Numbered from the stretch's first letter, positions 31,647-39,496 are shown. The stretch: DNA of 47,365 nt from Candidatus Woesearchaeota archaeon (GCA_016181265.1 JACOZP010000004.1:1-47365); one strand, 5' to 3'. The notes: a model not told the origin generated them from the sequence alone. Numbers and translations are program-made.

Positions 31647-32137
31647 TAAAACAATGGGGAGATAAAGAAAAGCAGAAGTTCATTGATAGTGTGTCAAAAT
31701 TAGTGCATGACCTGAAGAACCCATTCACCCGCTTTACGCTGTTCCCTTCGTACTTGCCGCAAGGAGAAGTCATACCCTCAAAGTTGAAAGAGGAAACATT
31801 AGGATCTATTCAAAAGGTACAAGAATTACAACTGCAGCTAGAACAGTTGCTTACACTTTATCTAGACCAAATAACAGATCCAAAAGCTTTTGCGATGCAT
31901 CGGGAGTTAAAACAGCTCTTCCTACGGTTCTATGCAGCCGCAACTGATTTCATGAATGAAGAGCAGCCGCAGAAAGAGGCAGGAGAAGTCGGAGGTCAGA
32001 TTATCATCGCAGCAGTGGATCTAGAGGAACACCTAGAGAAGAAGATCGGACATAAAACGACATATAGCGCTGACACGGTTAAAGAAATGGCAAAGCTAAC
32101 TGCAGAATTAGCAGACCGAGCGAAAAAGAGGAGGTAA
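31643..32137 (+). CDS. Helical protein coupled to NFACT-R
   Basis: A 164-aa protein, family not recognised. It is nearly all alpha-helical, with Leu/Gln-rich helices around residues 50-75 (VQELQLQLEQLLTLY) and 85-105, and a basic C-terminus (AELADRAKKRR). No catalytic motif, signal or membrane segment is seen. The start codon overlaps the NFACT-R stop (ATGA), so the products are made together and may form a complex. Its helical shape could replace part of the coiled-coil arm missing from the neighbour; that is speculation. Confidence 0.6.
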   Translation: MIKQWGDKEKQKFIDSVSKLVHDLKNPFTRFTLFPSYLPQGEVIPSKLKEETLGSIQKVQELQLQLEQLLTLYLDQITDPKAFAMHRELKQLFLRFYAAATDFMNEEQPQKEAGEVGGQIIIAAVDLEEHLEKKIGHKTTYSADTVKEMAKLTAELADRAKKRR

Positions 32138-32150
32138 AGATTTTTAAATG
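32138..32150 (+). promoter_or_regulatory. TATA box of tRNA-Arg
   Basis: GATTTTTAAATGG, 23 bases before the first tRNA base. Confidence 0.5.
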
Positions 32151-32173
32151 GGCTGTCTCTTTGACCTCGTATT

Positions 32174-32262
32174 GCCCTCGTAGTCTAGCCTGGATAGGAC
32201 ACGAGCTTGCGGTCAATCATGGCGAAGAGCTTGGAACCGGAGTTCGAATCTCCGCGAGGGCA
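32174..32262 (+). tRNA. tRNA-Arg(GCG) with a 15-nt intron
   Basis: Exons are 32174-32212 and 32228-32262. The acceptor stem is GCCCTCG/CGAGGGC with discriminator A, D-stem GTCT/GGAC, anticodon stem CGAGC/GCTTG with anticodon GCG after T33, and T-stem CGGAG/CTCCG around the loop TTCGAAT. No CCA is encoded. The unspliced loop would be 22 bases. The intron is removed at the canonical 37/38 position. Confidence 0.93.
32213..32227 (+). other. tRNA-Arg intron (37/38), 15 nt
   Basis: Bulge-helix-bulge: TTGC of the anticodon loop pairs with GCGA near the intron end (one G-T pair). The 5' bulge is GGT cut after GG and the 3' bulge AGA cut after AG. The remaining CA-ATCA-TG is the minimal intron hairpin. 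Confidence 0.83.
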
Positions 32263-32316
32263 TGCTTACTATTTTAGTCCTAATAAGTAGAGTTTTGATG
32301 ATGTGTTCTCACAACG

Positions 32317-33243
32317 ATGATTAGCCCAAAATATGTTAACACGATTACTGATGAAAAGCTGGAGGAGAAACTCTTCCAGCGAGAGAATGTTAGTGCTCTT
32401 GAAGATTTATTGAATTCTACACGCAAGGAATATCAGGTGCTGCGAGAAGCTCAAAGAAGAAGGAAACGTGTTTCTAGCAGAAAAGTAACCCGTCAAGATG
32501 AGCTCGAAAGCGTCTTTAATGAAGTCAAAGAATGCGTCGATGAGTATCTTGGCTTTCATTTTAAAGACAGACCCATATGTTCTTTTTCTAAACTGAGAGA
32601 TTATCCAGATCCGGTTGCACGAAAAACGACGAGATCATTTTACGCTACCGGAACGAGTGGACTTCTTGTTAGTGGGATTGATTTCACAATCAACCCGCTC
32701 GTCTTCTCAGCTTCAATAGTAGTATTAGGAATCGCGGCTTATAATCATCTTGCAATCCGTAGGTCAAGACGATATTATTGTGATCTTGATAAGATCATTG
32801 TCCGCAAAGATGAGTATCAAACCATGCTACCAGTGCTAGCACATGAATATGCACATGCTGTCCAAAGGCGTTTTCCTCCACTGCGTTCCCTCTGGAATTT
32901 CTGTCAAAATTTTATCGAAGGCCACGCCCGCGGTGTGCAACGTCACGTTGCCAAATCGTATTGGGAACGAGAAGATAATCCCGGATTTATGGATTTCACG
33001 GTCCGAGAAGATACTCGTGAATTGCATCTAGCGTATCGCTTATTGTGCGATAGATTTTCACAACAGCCACATAAGACTTTAGTCAAAGGTCTACCAAAAG
33101 AGACTCTTGGACAAAGATTATACAGAAGAACAAAAGGAAAGGTTGATCCGCACATTCTCGGCAATGCCATCATGCTTCTTCACGAAGCGCAACATGGGGC
33201 AGGAATCTATCGAGACATGCTCCATGGCCATTACGCTTTTTAA
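32317..33243 (+). CDS. Membrane-linked HExxH zinc metalloprotease
   Basis: A 308-aa protein with gluzincin-like signature: HEYAHAVQ at about residue 176 gives two zinc His and the catalytic Glu, and FIEGHARGVQRH about 26 residues later supplies the third ligand Glu. A hydrophobic pair of segments at about residues 112-146 (LLVSGIDFTINPLVFSASIV) is likely one hairpin or a single membrane helix. The N-terminal 70 residues are charged and helical. The C-terminus contains several more His. The exact MEROPS family is unclear. No inhibitor or partner gene is adjacent; it follows tRNA-Arg by 54 bases. Confidence 0.72.
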   Translation: MISPKYVNTITDEKLEEKLFQRENVSALEDLLNSTRKEYQVLREAQRRRKRVSSRKVTRQDELESVFNEVKECVDEYLGFHFKDRPICSFSKLRDYPDPVARKTTRSFYATGTSGLLVSGIDFTINPLVFSASIVVLGIAAYNHLAIRRSRRYYCDLDKIIVRKDEYQTMLPVLAHEYAHAVQRRFPPLRSLWNFCQNFIEGHARGVQRHVAKSYWEREDNPGFMDFTVREDTRELHLAYRLLCDRFSQQPHKTLVKGLPKETLGQRLYRRTKGKVDPHILGNAIMLLHEAQHGAGIYRDMLHGHYAF

Positions 33244-33249
33244 AAAACT

Positions 33250-33651
33250 TTACAAAGAACTAAAACTCTTTAACCGCGGAACTTCTGCATTACAATACGG
33301 ACAAGCCTGAGGTAGCTTTCTTACCGGATCATATTTGAACGAATATTTACAGTTAAAGCAAAGACATTTGACCTGCTCTGTTCCCGGAATCTTAGAAAAC
33401 TGAATCTGTTGTTCTTCCTGTTTCTGCTTCGAGGCACGAGAAAGATAATCGTCTACTTCATCCCAGCCGGGTGGACGTGCGGCTTCTTCTTTTTTCTTCT
33501 TGAGCTCTTCTTTCTGCTTTTCTTGCTCTGTCCTCCCGCTGTAACATTTGGCACATACTGCCTGTTTGTATTTGTAGTGGAGCTTGAACTCGTCTGCGGG
33601 AGCGAGCTGCCCACACACCCTACATTGCGCTTTCACACCCAAGCTGACCAT
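33250..33651 (-). CDS. Double zinc-ribbon protein
   Basis: A 133-aa protein with two zinc-binding modules. The first is CRVCG near residue 10 with CAKC near residue 33; the second is CFNCKYSF near residue 97 with CPYCNAE near 116. Between them is a 55-residue charged helix (EQEKQKEELKKKKEEAAR). The second ribbon resembles hydrogenase-maturation-like and general nucleic-acid-binding ribbons. Probably an RNA- or protein-binding adaptor. The gene converges on the metalloprotease gene with six bases between stops. Confidence 0.7.
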   Translation of the reverse strand: MVSLGVKAQCRVCGQLAPADEFKLHYKYKQAVCAKCYSGRTEQEKQKEELKKKKEEAARPPGWDEVDDYLSRASKQKQEEQQIQFSKIPGTEQVKCLCFNCKYSFKYDPVRKLPQACPYCNAEVPRLKSFSSL

Positions 33652-33708
33652 AGCCCAAACAAGAAAGAATGAGTATTTATACTTTTGGATTTTGCACTGT
33701 TTATGTTC

Positions 33709-34962
33709 TTACACAAAAGTGGTCTTTTCAAGAGATTTAATTTTATCAGCAAGGTATTCTTTTTTTAGAATTGATCGGAGATTATCTTCTAAAGATGTTT
33801 GGGAAATCTTTACTTTTGCCATGATGCGGCCTTTTTCTACATAGGTGTTCTTATTTTTCTTCTGGAAATCAGCAACATACTCTTTCATGCTAAGAGGCGG
33901 GCCGGGTTTAATCTCTTCTACAGCACGGGTTGCTCTTTCTAATTCAATAAAGAGCGAAGCACGCTGTTTCTTATCCCAAGCCCAACGCGCATCGACGACA
34001 ACAAAAGGAGATAACTCTTTGCGGATGAATTCCATTGCTTTTACTATCTTGACACCGATAACGTCTTCTTTGCCTTCGGCCAGATTCAGATCGATCCAGA
34101 CGCCGTGATGAGAATGGGACCGCACAGCTTCTTTCCAACTGTCTCGGTCGATTTTTTTCTTTTCAAAAAAAGAGGGAGATGGTTTCTTTAGATACTCCGC
34201 AGCTTTTCTGCGGAAGAGGAGCCATTTTTCTTCAGTGAGCGCGGCAGCAGCGTTGCGATTTTTGTCAACGGGATCGATGACGATGAGCGGCGAGCGGATC
34301 TTCGACTGGTTCAAATGAAAAAGCGCATTCTTTTTGGGATACGCTTTCTCCACGTCGATGACTTCACCATTTTTCCATTTTAGTGAAGCACGGAGCATCT
34401 TCTCAAATGAGCCATAATAGCTGACGATGATCTCCAAGACATACCCGCTAAAACCACCGATGTATGACTCTGCACCGTAAAATTCATTTGCTTTACAGAA
34501 CTGTTTGGCAAGCATGATCTCATCTTTGACTTTCACCGGTTGTTTCTGTACCCAGCGAGTATGCAGTGGTGAGATATCGGTGATATTGACCGCTTGATCC
34601 GCTCGGGAGATCTTAAGGATGGGAACGATTTCGATATTGAATTTCTCATAGACTACTTGAAAATAATCACGGCTGCCATGGATCCGTTGGAACTCAAGTT
34701 TGGGGAAGGCTTGCTTTAATGATTTCTCTAACAATTGAGATAATTCCGCGGACCGGGAAGAATATTCTTTCAACGGAAAGAGGACGAAGATATCAAGATC
34801 GTGATTCCCGCTAAGCCAGGTGCCTTTGGCTCCGCTGCCACCCAAAATGGCCTCCGCAACGGAGAGCTTACTATTTAATCTCTTGATGAAGAGCTGAGTG
34901 ACGGCAGCAACTTTCTGCTGTTCTTCCGGGATTGGTTTGATCGTTGTCAAGATCGGATTCAT
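33709..34962 (-). CDS. cca: CCA-adding tRNA nucleotidyltransferase, archaeal class I
   Basis: Adds CCA to tRNA 3' ends without a template. This is essential here because none of the three tRNA genes encodes CCA. The catalytic motif is GGSGAKGTWLSGNHDLDIF (residues 41-59) with the metal-binding Asp pair. The central domain contains IGGFSGYVLEIIVSYYGSFE, a class I landmark, and residues about 180-400 carry the body and tail. The length of 417 aa is a little shorter than the usual 440-450. The gene stands alone on the minus strand. Confidence 0.94.
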   Translation of the reverse strand: MNPILTTIKPIPEEQQKVAAVTQLFIKRLNSKLSVAEAILGGSGAKGTWLSGNHDLDIFVLFPLKEYSSRSAELSQLLEKSLKQAFPKLEFQRIHGSRDYFQVVYEKFNIEIVPILKISRADQAVNITDISPLHTRWVQKQPVKVKDEIMLAKQFCKANEFYGAESYIGGFSGYVLEIIVSYYGSFEKMLRASLKWKNGEVIDVEKAYPKKNALFHLNQSKIRSPLIVIDPVDKNRNAAAALTEEKWLLFRRKAAEYLKKPSPSFFEKKKIDRDSWKEAVRSHSHHGVWIDLNLAEGKEDVIGVKIVKAMEFIRKELSPFVVVDARWAWDKKQRASLFIELERATRAVEEIKPGPPLSMKEYVADFQKKNKNTYVEKGRIMAKVKISQTSLEDNLRSILKKEYLADKIKSLEKTTFV

Positions 34963-35015
34963 ACGAGGGTTAAATTAAAGAGAATATATTAAAGTTGTGG
35001 CAGAAAAAAGTATCT

Positions 35016-35348
35016 TTAGGTTAACAGATATTTCCGAAGATGTTCACCGTTCTTACTAAATCTCCAAACTGCCCTATTATGAAGAAGATATTTTTCCAAC
35101 AGACCTGCTTTCTCTAAAGATAAAAAATATTTTCGTACAGTAAGATAACTCCCCCCACCGCGGGGAAGTTCTGATTTTCGAAGTAAATTTCCAATGCTTA
35201 TCGGTTCATATAGTGCTAGACCTTTGATGATCTTACATCTACTTTGAGTCGTATTGTTTTGACTTAAGATTTTAAATGGTTCTTCTAATTGATGATCATC
35301 AATTCCGGTAATTCTCTTTAATAACTCAGAATAGGCAAGTACACTCAT
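35016..35348 (-). CDS. Winged-helix DNA-binding protein
   Basis: A 110-aa protein. Residues about 35-105 form a winged helix: CKIIKGLALYEPISIGNLLR, a recognition helix near YLTVRKYFLSLEKAGLLEK and a wing ending AVWRFSKNG. No ligand domain is seen. The start overlaps the end of the nucleotide-hydrolase-like gene by four bases (ATGA), so the two are translated together and the regulator may control its own operon or nucleotide metabolism genes. Confidence 0.7.
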   Translation of the reverse strand: MSVLAYSELLKRITGIDDHQLEEPFKILSQNNTTQSRCKIIKGLALYEPISIGNLLRKSELPRGGGSYLTVRKYFLSLEKAGLLEKYLLHNRAVWRFSKNGEHLRKYLLT

Positions 35349-35785
35349 AGGATTTTTCCTCCCATATATCTTGTTTGCACGGGAATCGCTTTCCCTTTTA
35401 ATTCTAGGAACGCAGTATGCAGTAGTTCCATACCATAAAATAATTTTATTTTATTTTGAGAGACGTTGTGAATGCCAAAAATAGCATTCCCTCTATAGCC
35501 CGGATCATTAATTCCGCCGCTGAGAATATTTAATCCGATCCGAATGGAAAGACTGCTGGCAGCATAGATTGACATGAGATCAAGGGGTGTGTCAAGTTCT
35601 TCGATTGTTCTGCCGATAACAAATTCACCGGGCTGCAAGACGTAGGGTAAAGAAATCTCTGTTAGCTGAGGAAAGCGTTCTTGACTGACATCGACGAGAT
35701 CGACAGACGTGTGCCGGAAAATTTCTCCAAGACGGAAAGTATATTTGCAGGAGCGAATATTCTCGGTCTTGTAATTGGTGATCAT
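35345..35785 (-). CDS. dCTP deaminase/dUTPase-fold protein
   Basis: A 146-aa protein of the trimeric dUTPase/dCTP deaminase superfamily. Landmarks are TFRLGEIF, LQPGEFVIGRTIEE, YAASSLSIRIGL (the SS and R of the dCTP deaminase phosphate site), and INDPGYRGNAIFGIHNVSQNKI. In dCTP deaminase the strand after GYRG normally holds the catalytic Glu; here that position appears to be Gly in FGIHN. Deamination is therefore doubtful, and dUTPase or nucleotide-sensing activity is more likely. ATG at 35785 is chosen because the longer frame begins with TTG and crosses the promoter. It overlaps the winged-helix gene downstream. Confidence 0.7.
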   Translation of the reverse strand: MITNYKTENIRSCKYTFRLGEIFRHTSVDLVDVSQERFPQLTEISLPYVLQPGEFVIGRTIEELDTPLDLMSIYAASSLSIRIGLNILSGGINDPGYRGNAIFGIHNVSQNKIKLFYGMELLHTAFLELKGKAIPVQTRYMGGKIL

Positions 35786-35836
35786 GTCACATTCTTCCCA
35801 TTGATTATTCTGATAATTACAAAGATGTAACACTTG

Positions 35837-35846
35837 TTTATATAGG
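35837..35846. promoter_or_regulatory. TATA element in the divergent dUTPase-fold/CYTH promoter
   Basis: TTTATATAGG on the plus strand (CCTATATAAA on the minus). It sits 52 bases before the minus-strand ATG at 35785, which implies a short leader. A second box (AATAAATA, about 35861-35868) may serve the plus-strand gene. Confidence 0.4.
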
Positions 35847-35904
35847 TATATTGTTTGTGGAATAAATAGTAACAATAAAAATAGCAATGAAAAGAGGTGT
35901 GACC

Positions 35905-36423
35905 ATGCATCTAAACGTAGAAATTAAAGCGAGATGCCCTAACCCACAAGGGGTAAGAGATTTATTGAAATCGCTAGGGGCAGAATATCGGGGACTCGAT
36001 CATCAGATCGATACATATTTTCGAGTACCACAAGGGCGGCTAAAATTAAGAGAGGGAGACATCGAAAATGCCCTCGTGTTTTACGAACGTAATGATCAAG
36101 AAGGGCCAAAAGATTCAAGAGTTATTCTCTATGCCAGCCGGCCGGGGTCTACGCTCAAACAAGCTCTCCTCGCAGCTTGCGGAGTACTGGTCGTTGTTGA
36201 TAAACAAAGACAAATCTATTTTAAGGAAAATGTAAAATTTCATGTTGATGAAGTTAACGATTTGGGTAGTTTCTGTGAGATTGAGGCAATTGATCAGACG
36301 GGTGAGATTGGAAGAGAGAGACTGCTACAACAGTGTGAAGAGTACATGGGAATTTTGGGAATTGAAAGAGAGGATTTGATATCTTGCTCTTATAGTGATC
36401 TCTTGCTAGGAATGAGAAAATAG
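35905..36423 (+). CDS. CYTH-domain protein (class IV adenylate cyclase-like)
   Basis: A 172-aa triphosphate-tunnel enzyme. The CYTH signature is NVEIKAR (residues 4-10), then QIDTYF, RLKLREG, and VDEVNDLGSFCEIEA near residue 120, which supply the acidic and basic residues of the tunnel. Relatives act as class IV adenylate cyclase, thiamine triphosphatase or tripolyphosphatase; motifs do not separate these. Start: ATG at 35905 is preceded by a GAGGTG ribosome site; an ATG at 35887 would add six residues. It is divergent from the dUTPase-fold gene. Confidence 0.85.
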   Translation: MHLNVEIKARCPNPQGVRDLLKSLGAEYRGLDHQIDTYFRVPQGRLKLREGDIENALVFYERNDQEGPKDSRVILYASRPGSTLKQALLAACGVLVVVDKQRQIYFKENVKFHVDEVNDLGSFCEIEAIDQTGEIGRERLLQQCEEYMGILGIEREDLISCSYSDLLLGMRK

Positions 36424-36519
36424 AAAGTTAAGGGAGGCGAGTCGTAAAGCAATTACTCTCTGAAAACCATCCAGCAGAGTACAGACATTTTTTTATAGGA
36501 GAACTGCTTTTTAAGCGGC

Positions 36520-36807
36520 ATGGCAATCGTCCGCGCAAGAATTAGTTGTTTCCGCTGTCAGAAGTCAGTAGATAAGACAGACACCCGGTTTTTTGATACG
36601 GTTGCGGGGACGAGACGGTATGAGTGTTTTCCTTGTTATCAGAAGTCACGCAATGGCTATCTACCACATACAGAAAGTAAGGACAAACGGGAATTGTATT
36701 GTGAGCGTTGCAAGTATAAGTTTATGAGCCGTGTGCCGGTCTGTCCTTATTGTAGTAAAGATGATTCGGTGATTAAAGCACAGGTCACAGCATATGATCT
36801 AGTGTAA
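36520..36807 (+). CDS. Small double zinc-ribbon protein
   Basis: A 95-aa protein with two zinc sites: CFRCQKS at residues 10-16 paired with CFPCYQKS near residue 36, and CERCKYKF near residue 61 paired with CPYCSKDD near residue 75. Such short ribbon proteins in archaea usually bind RNA or join transcription complexes. No further domain is present. It resembles the zinc-ribbon gene at 33250 in layout but is shorter, without the charged linker. Confidence 0.7.
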   Translation: MAIVRARISCFRCQKSVDKTDTRFFDTVAGTRRYECFPCYQKSRNGYLPHTESKDKRELYCERCKYKFMSRVPVCPYCSKDDSVIKAQVTAYDLV

Positions 36808-36868
36808 GATTCTTTCGCGGTAAAAAAACTGGCGATGTTTTAAAAATAAACAGTGATAATCCACTGCT

Positions 36869-37975
36869 ATGTACAAGGAATTACGAGAACGGTTCAGGGA
36901 AGGATTAAGGGCAGGAACCTATCGCTTCTGGTCTCAAGAAGAAATTGCCGATGTTGTAGAGAGAGAAATGTTTTTTTTTGAGCCGCTTCAAGAATTAGAA
37001 GAAGAGGATAGGACGATTATTTTTGGAGAGATTTGTAAGCATGTTTCTTCAGAATCGTTTAACAGCCCGCATTACGCAGAATTAGCTAGTGAAGGAGTCT
37101 ATGTTTTTGGAGCCCATGAAACAACGTTACGAGAATGTGGATTAGATCCACCAAAATTGGGAAACCGTTATGAAATTCTTGTCCCTGCTGGGCGAGAGTA
37201 TTTTCTTCGTGAAGACTATTATCTTCAAAGTAGAAGAGGATATCAACAGTTAGAAGAGGCTCTTCAACAGTGCGGGAGGAGACCACTCTCTGTTGAAGAA
37301 AAAGAAAAGTTATTTTTTGATCCAAAATTTATGGATTCAGCAAGACTGGTCGGAACATGGGGTTCTACAGGCACGCATGGTTTTGGCATGCGAACACTTA
37401 AAGAATATGGATTTACAGATGAACAATTCTTAGAAATGGTTGGACGGATACAACGATCTATGGGGAAAAAAATAATCAATGTGCTTGATGTGGGTGGCGC
37501 GAATGGGGTTGCCCTTCGTGATATGAGAACATTAAGCGACGCAATCGTAACCCATAATCTCACTCCTACTGTAGAGCCGGCTATGTATCCGGTCGATTTT
37601 TTGCATACTTGTACGGCAGAACGGATGCCAGCTTCGCTAAGAGAATCAATGGATTTAGTTTTCTCAAATTATGCGTTTTGCTATTTTCCGGGTCAGAACT
37701 TAGCATTGGAGAATATTCTTCAAGTATTATCTGTTGGCGGGGAAGCTGATCTTAATCTCAACTGGGGCAAACAAGATGTATTCGTTCCCAATTTTTCACA
37801 GAGAATGGCGGATCAATATCGTCGGCTAAAGAAACTTCATGATCAGCGATATATTGAGTTGGAAGTGAAGGGAAATGAGCGCTTTCCTCATCCGTTATCA
37901 TTCCCGGTTGATAAGGGAGGAAGATTTTACCCACCCGCCCACTTAAAGATGCGAAAGCTGAAGTCATTAAATTAA
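36869..37975 (+). CDS. Methyltransferase-like protein
   Basis: A 368-aa protein. The C-terminal half contains a Rossmann-type AdoMet motif I, NVLDVGGANGVALRDM near residue 207, then MDLVFSNYAFCYFPG (motif IV/V position) and a strand pair near LSVGGEADLNLNWG, consistent with a class I methyltransferase. The N-terminal 190 residues are charged, contain many Glu/Arg and are not recognised. The substrate is unknown. It has no obvious partner; downstream is a GC-rich palindromic region. Confidence 0.65.
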   Translation: MYKELRERFREGLRAGTYRFWSQEEIADVVEREMFFFEPLQELEEEDRTIIFGEICKHVSSESFNSPHYAELASEGVYVFGAHETTLRECGLDPPKLGNRYEILVPAGREYFLREDYYLQSRRGYQQLEEALQQCGRRPLSVEEKEKLFFDPKFMDSARLVGTWGSTGTHGFGMRTLKEYGFTDEQFLEMVGRIQRSMGKKIINVLDVGGANGVALRDMRTLSDAIVTHNLTPTVEPAMYPVDFLHTCTAERMPASLRESMDLVFSNYAFCYFPGQNLALENILQVLSVGGEADLNLNWGKQDVFVPNFSQRMADQYRRLKKLHDQRYIELEVKGNERFPHPLSFPVDKGGRFYPPAHLKMRKLKSLN

Positions 37976-38014
37976 GAGCATTCTATTATCCCTAAACTGA
38001 TTTACATCTTTATG

Positions 38015-38123
38015 TTGACCTCACAACAATAATGACCGCAGACGGCCAAAGCGACGCTTTGTCCTACGCGACAGCCCGGATGGCGCGTCCCCAGTCGCGT
38101 CTGCGTCGTTGTTGTAAAGTCAA
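38015..38123. repeat. GC-rich three-way palindrome A
   Basis: A 109-base segment that can fold as a cloverleaf. The outer stem joins TTGAC...ACAACAA...GCAGACG (38015-38044) with its complement ending GTCAA (38098-38123). Inside are CAAAGC-GAC-GCTTTG (38047-38061) and GCGAC/GTCGC (38068-38072, 38094-38098). No open reading frame or tRNA/rRNA signature. Palindrome B follows directly. Together with flanks this fills the 340-base gap 37976-38315 between genes. Confidence 0.65.
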
Positions 38124-38225
38124 AAACCAGTCCTGGCGGAGGCGGGCCGGGGGACGCCCCATCTGGGGTGGTACGCAAGAACTTGCGAAGCAAGTTCGTC
38201 TCCCGCCGCAGTCGACTGGTTTTTG
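38121..38225. repeat. GC-rich three-way palindrome B
   Basis: The outer stem is 12 perfect base pairs: CAAAAACCAGTC at 38121-38132 with GACTGGTTTTTG at 38214-38225. A second stem GGCGGG/CCCGCC (38141, 38202) encloses two hairpins: CCCC-ATCT-GGGG (38157-38168) and GAACTTGC-GAA-GCAAGTTC (38179-38197). It is far richer in G+C than its surroundings. It could be a transposed palindromic element or a structured RNA; either strand could be transcribed. No target duplication is clear. Confidence 0.7.
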
Positions 38226-38315
38226 TTCATTTACGGATGCAAACTAAAACCGGGATAGTACATTAAATTAAGTCCATAGAAACCTTTATCTAGTTAGAAA
38301 TGATAGTAGAGAGTG

Positions 38316-38645
38316 ATGCTAAAGTATCGCTTCTCGTTGAAGTTCTATTTAGGAATCGTGTTGATTATTGTCAGTCTATTGATTGGAAAGATCACGCAAA
38401 TTGTGTTTCTGTATTATTTCTATGATCCTCCAATTCGCTGGACAGCGGTCGTGATCTATGTTCTCAGCTGGATTCCTTTTGGGATCGGTATCTGGTGGGT
38501 AGGTAGAGAATACTCTCAAGCGATCCGAAAATACTTTTCTTATAAGTATTATCACGAAGCAGTCAAGGTTCATGCGGGAAAGGCGATTTCTAAAAGTAGA
38601 GCGTTTCGAAGCCGTGTCCGAAAAAGAATGAGACAACGAGTTTAA
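38316..38645 (+). CDS. Small two-helix membrane protein
   Basis: A 109-aa protein, not recognised. Two transmembrane helices cover about residues 10-33 and 40-62, joined by a short aromatic turn (FYDPPIRW). The C-terminal 40 residues are strongly basic (KAISKSRAFRSRVRKRMRQRV), placing them in the cytoplasm and possibly on RNA or lipid. ATG at 38316 is preferred to the GTG one codon earlier. It converges on the next gene with 12 bases between. Confidence 0.6.
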   Translation: MLKYRFSLKFYLGIVLIIVSLLIGKITQIVFLYYFYDPPIRWTAVVIYVLSWIPFGIGIWWVGREYSQAIRKYFSYKYYHEAVKVHAGKAISKSRAFRSRVRKRMRQRV

Positions 38646-38657
38646 AGAAGCACGTTC

Positions 38658-39338
38658 TCAAGAAGAGAGAGAATCGACAAAGCGCTTCATCGCTTCTTTA
38701 TCAGCGACCACGGTCAAAGCAGAGAGATAGAATTGATATGTATCTACTTGATGAAGAGGGAGATCAGGAGTAGCATGAAGGCTCGAGAGAATTTCCTGAC
38801 ATTGCTGAGCGCGACGGTACCCGTCTTTTGCTAAAGAGAGATATGATTTCAACGCACGATCTTGTTGATCGAATCTGCGGCTATCTGCCGACCAGCGCCA
38901 GCCAGGTTCTCTGAACGAGCCATCATATTTGCAAATTCTTTGTAACAAGCCATCAGCAACAGAAAATTCATAGACAAATGTCCGAGGTGGTTCTTTTTGA
39001 TCAAGAGCAAACTTCTGCAGTTCATCAACGAGCTGCTTGGCTTGTTTTTCTTTTTCTTCGCGAGTAAACGAGGGCATCTGGCAGATCTGTTCTAACCGAG
39101 AAAGACTCCCGGTAAGAGGTTGATGAATAAAATGAAGAGAGAGGACTTTTCTTTTTCCAATTCCACTAACTTCGAGTTGAGCTGGAGTAGAGTAGAATCC
39201 GGAAGTGTTTTCTTTACCTTCAGGATCATCAACGATAAGGGGTTCTTCTCCCATGAGTTCATAAATCAAAGATCGAACATATTGAAACGATTTTTCTACC
39301 GGGTGGGGTAGCATCAAATCAAGTAAATCATAACCCAT
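38658..39338 (-). CDS. Hypothetical protein
   Basis: A 226-aa cytosolic protein, family not recognised. The predicted secondary structure is mixed: helices at the N-terminus, a beta region near residues 45-72 (RKVLSLHFIHQPLTG), charged helices at 85-115, a strand with aromatic residues (RTFVYEFSVADGLLQRI), a Trp pair (GWRWSADSRR) and a helical C-terminus. No catalytic motif stands out. It is a single gene between a convergent membrane protein and the tRNA-Ser gene. Confidence 0.5.
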   Translation of the reverse strand: MGYDLLDLMLPHPVEKSFQYVRSLIYELMGEEPLIVDDPEGKENTSGFYSTPAQLEVSGIGKRKVLSLHFIHQPLTGSLSRLEQICQMPSFTREEKEKQAKQLVDELQKFALDQKEPPRTFVYEFSVADGLLQRICKYDGSFREPGWRWSADSRRFDQQDRALKSYLSLAKDGYRRAQQCQEILSSLHATPDLPLHQVDTYQFYLSALTVVADKEAMKRFVDSLSS

Positions 39339-39411
39339 ATTCTCCTAAAAAGAAGAGATTTTTAAAAAAGCTTGTGGAAGAAAGAGAAAGAATGAAGCGC
39401 CACCGCCCGGA

Positions 39412-39466
39412 CATTCGGGCTTGAACCGGGTCGAGTCATTTCATTCGTGACCCGTTTCTCACTTCG
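39412..39466 (-). other. tRNA-Ser intron 2 in the T-loop (59/60)
   Basis: A 55-nt intron. T-loop TTCG pairs with CGAA at the intron end (four base pairs). The 5' bulge is AAC cut after AA and the 3' bulge TGT cut after TG. The intron has an internal GGGTCA/TGAC...ACCC hairpin. The inner helix next to the bulge is weak, so this is a relaxed bulge-helix type. Confidence 0.82.
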
Positions 39467-39496
39467 TTCGAACCGGGAATCCCAGAGGGACAGGTT

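Noticed and set aside
37976-38315. Protein-coding frames over the GC-rich palindromes (38032-38247 +, 38002-38193 -)
   Set aside because: They are short, Arg/Pro-rich and follow from high G+C; the nested perfect inverted repeats explain the sequence better.
39412-39466. CCCGGTTCAA within the tRNA-Ser intron as the true T-arm
   Set aside because: It would require a 15-base T-loop. The alternative with a 55-nt intron restores a seven-base TTCGAAT loop and a proper splice motif.
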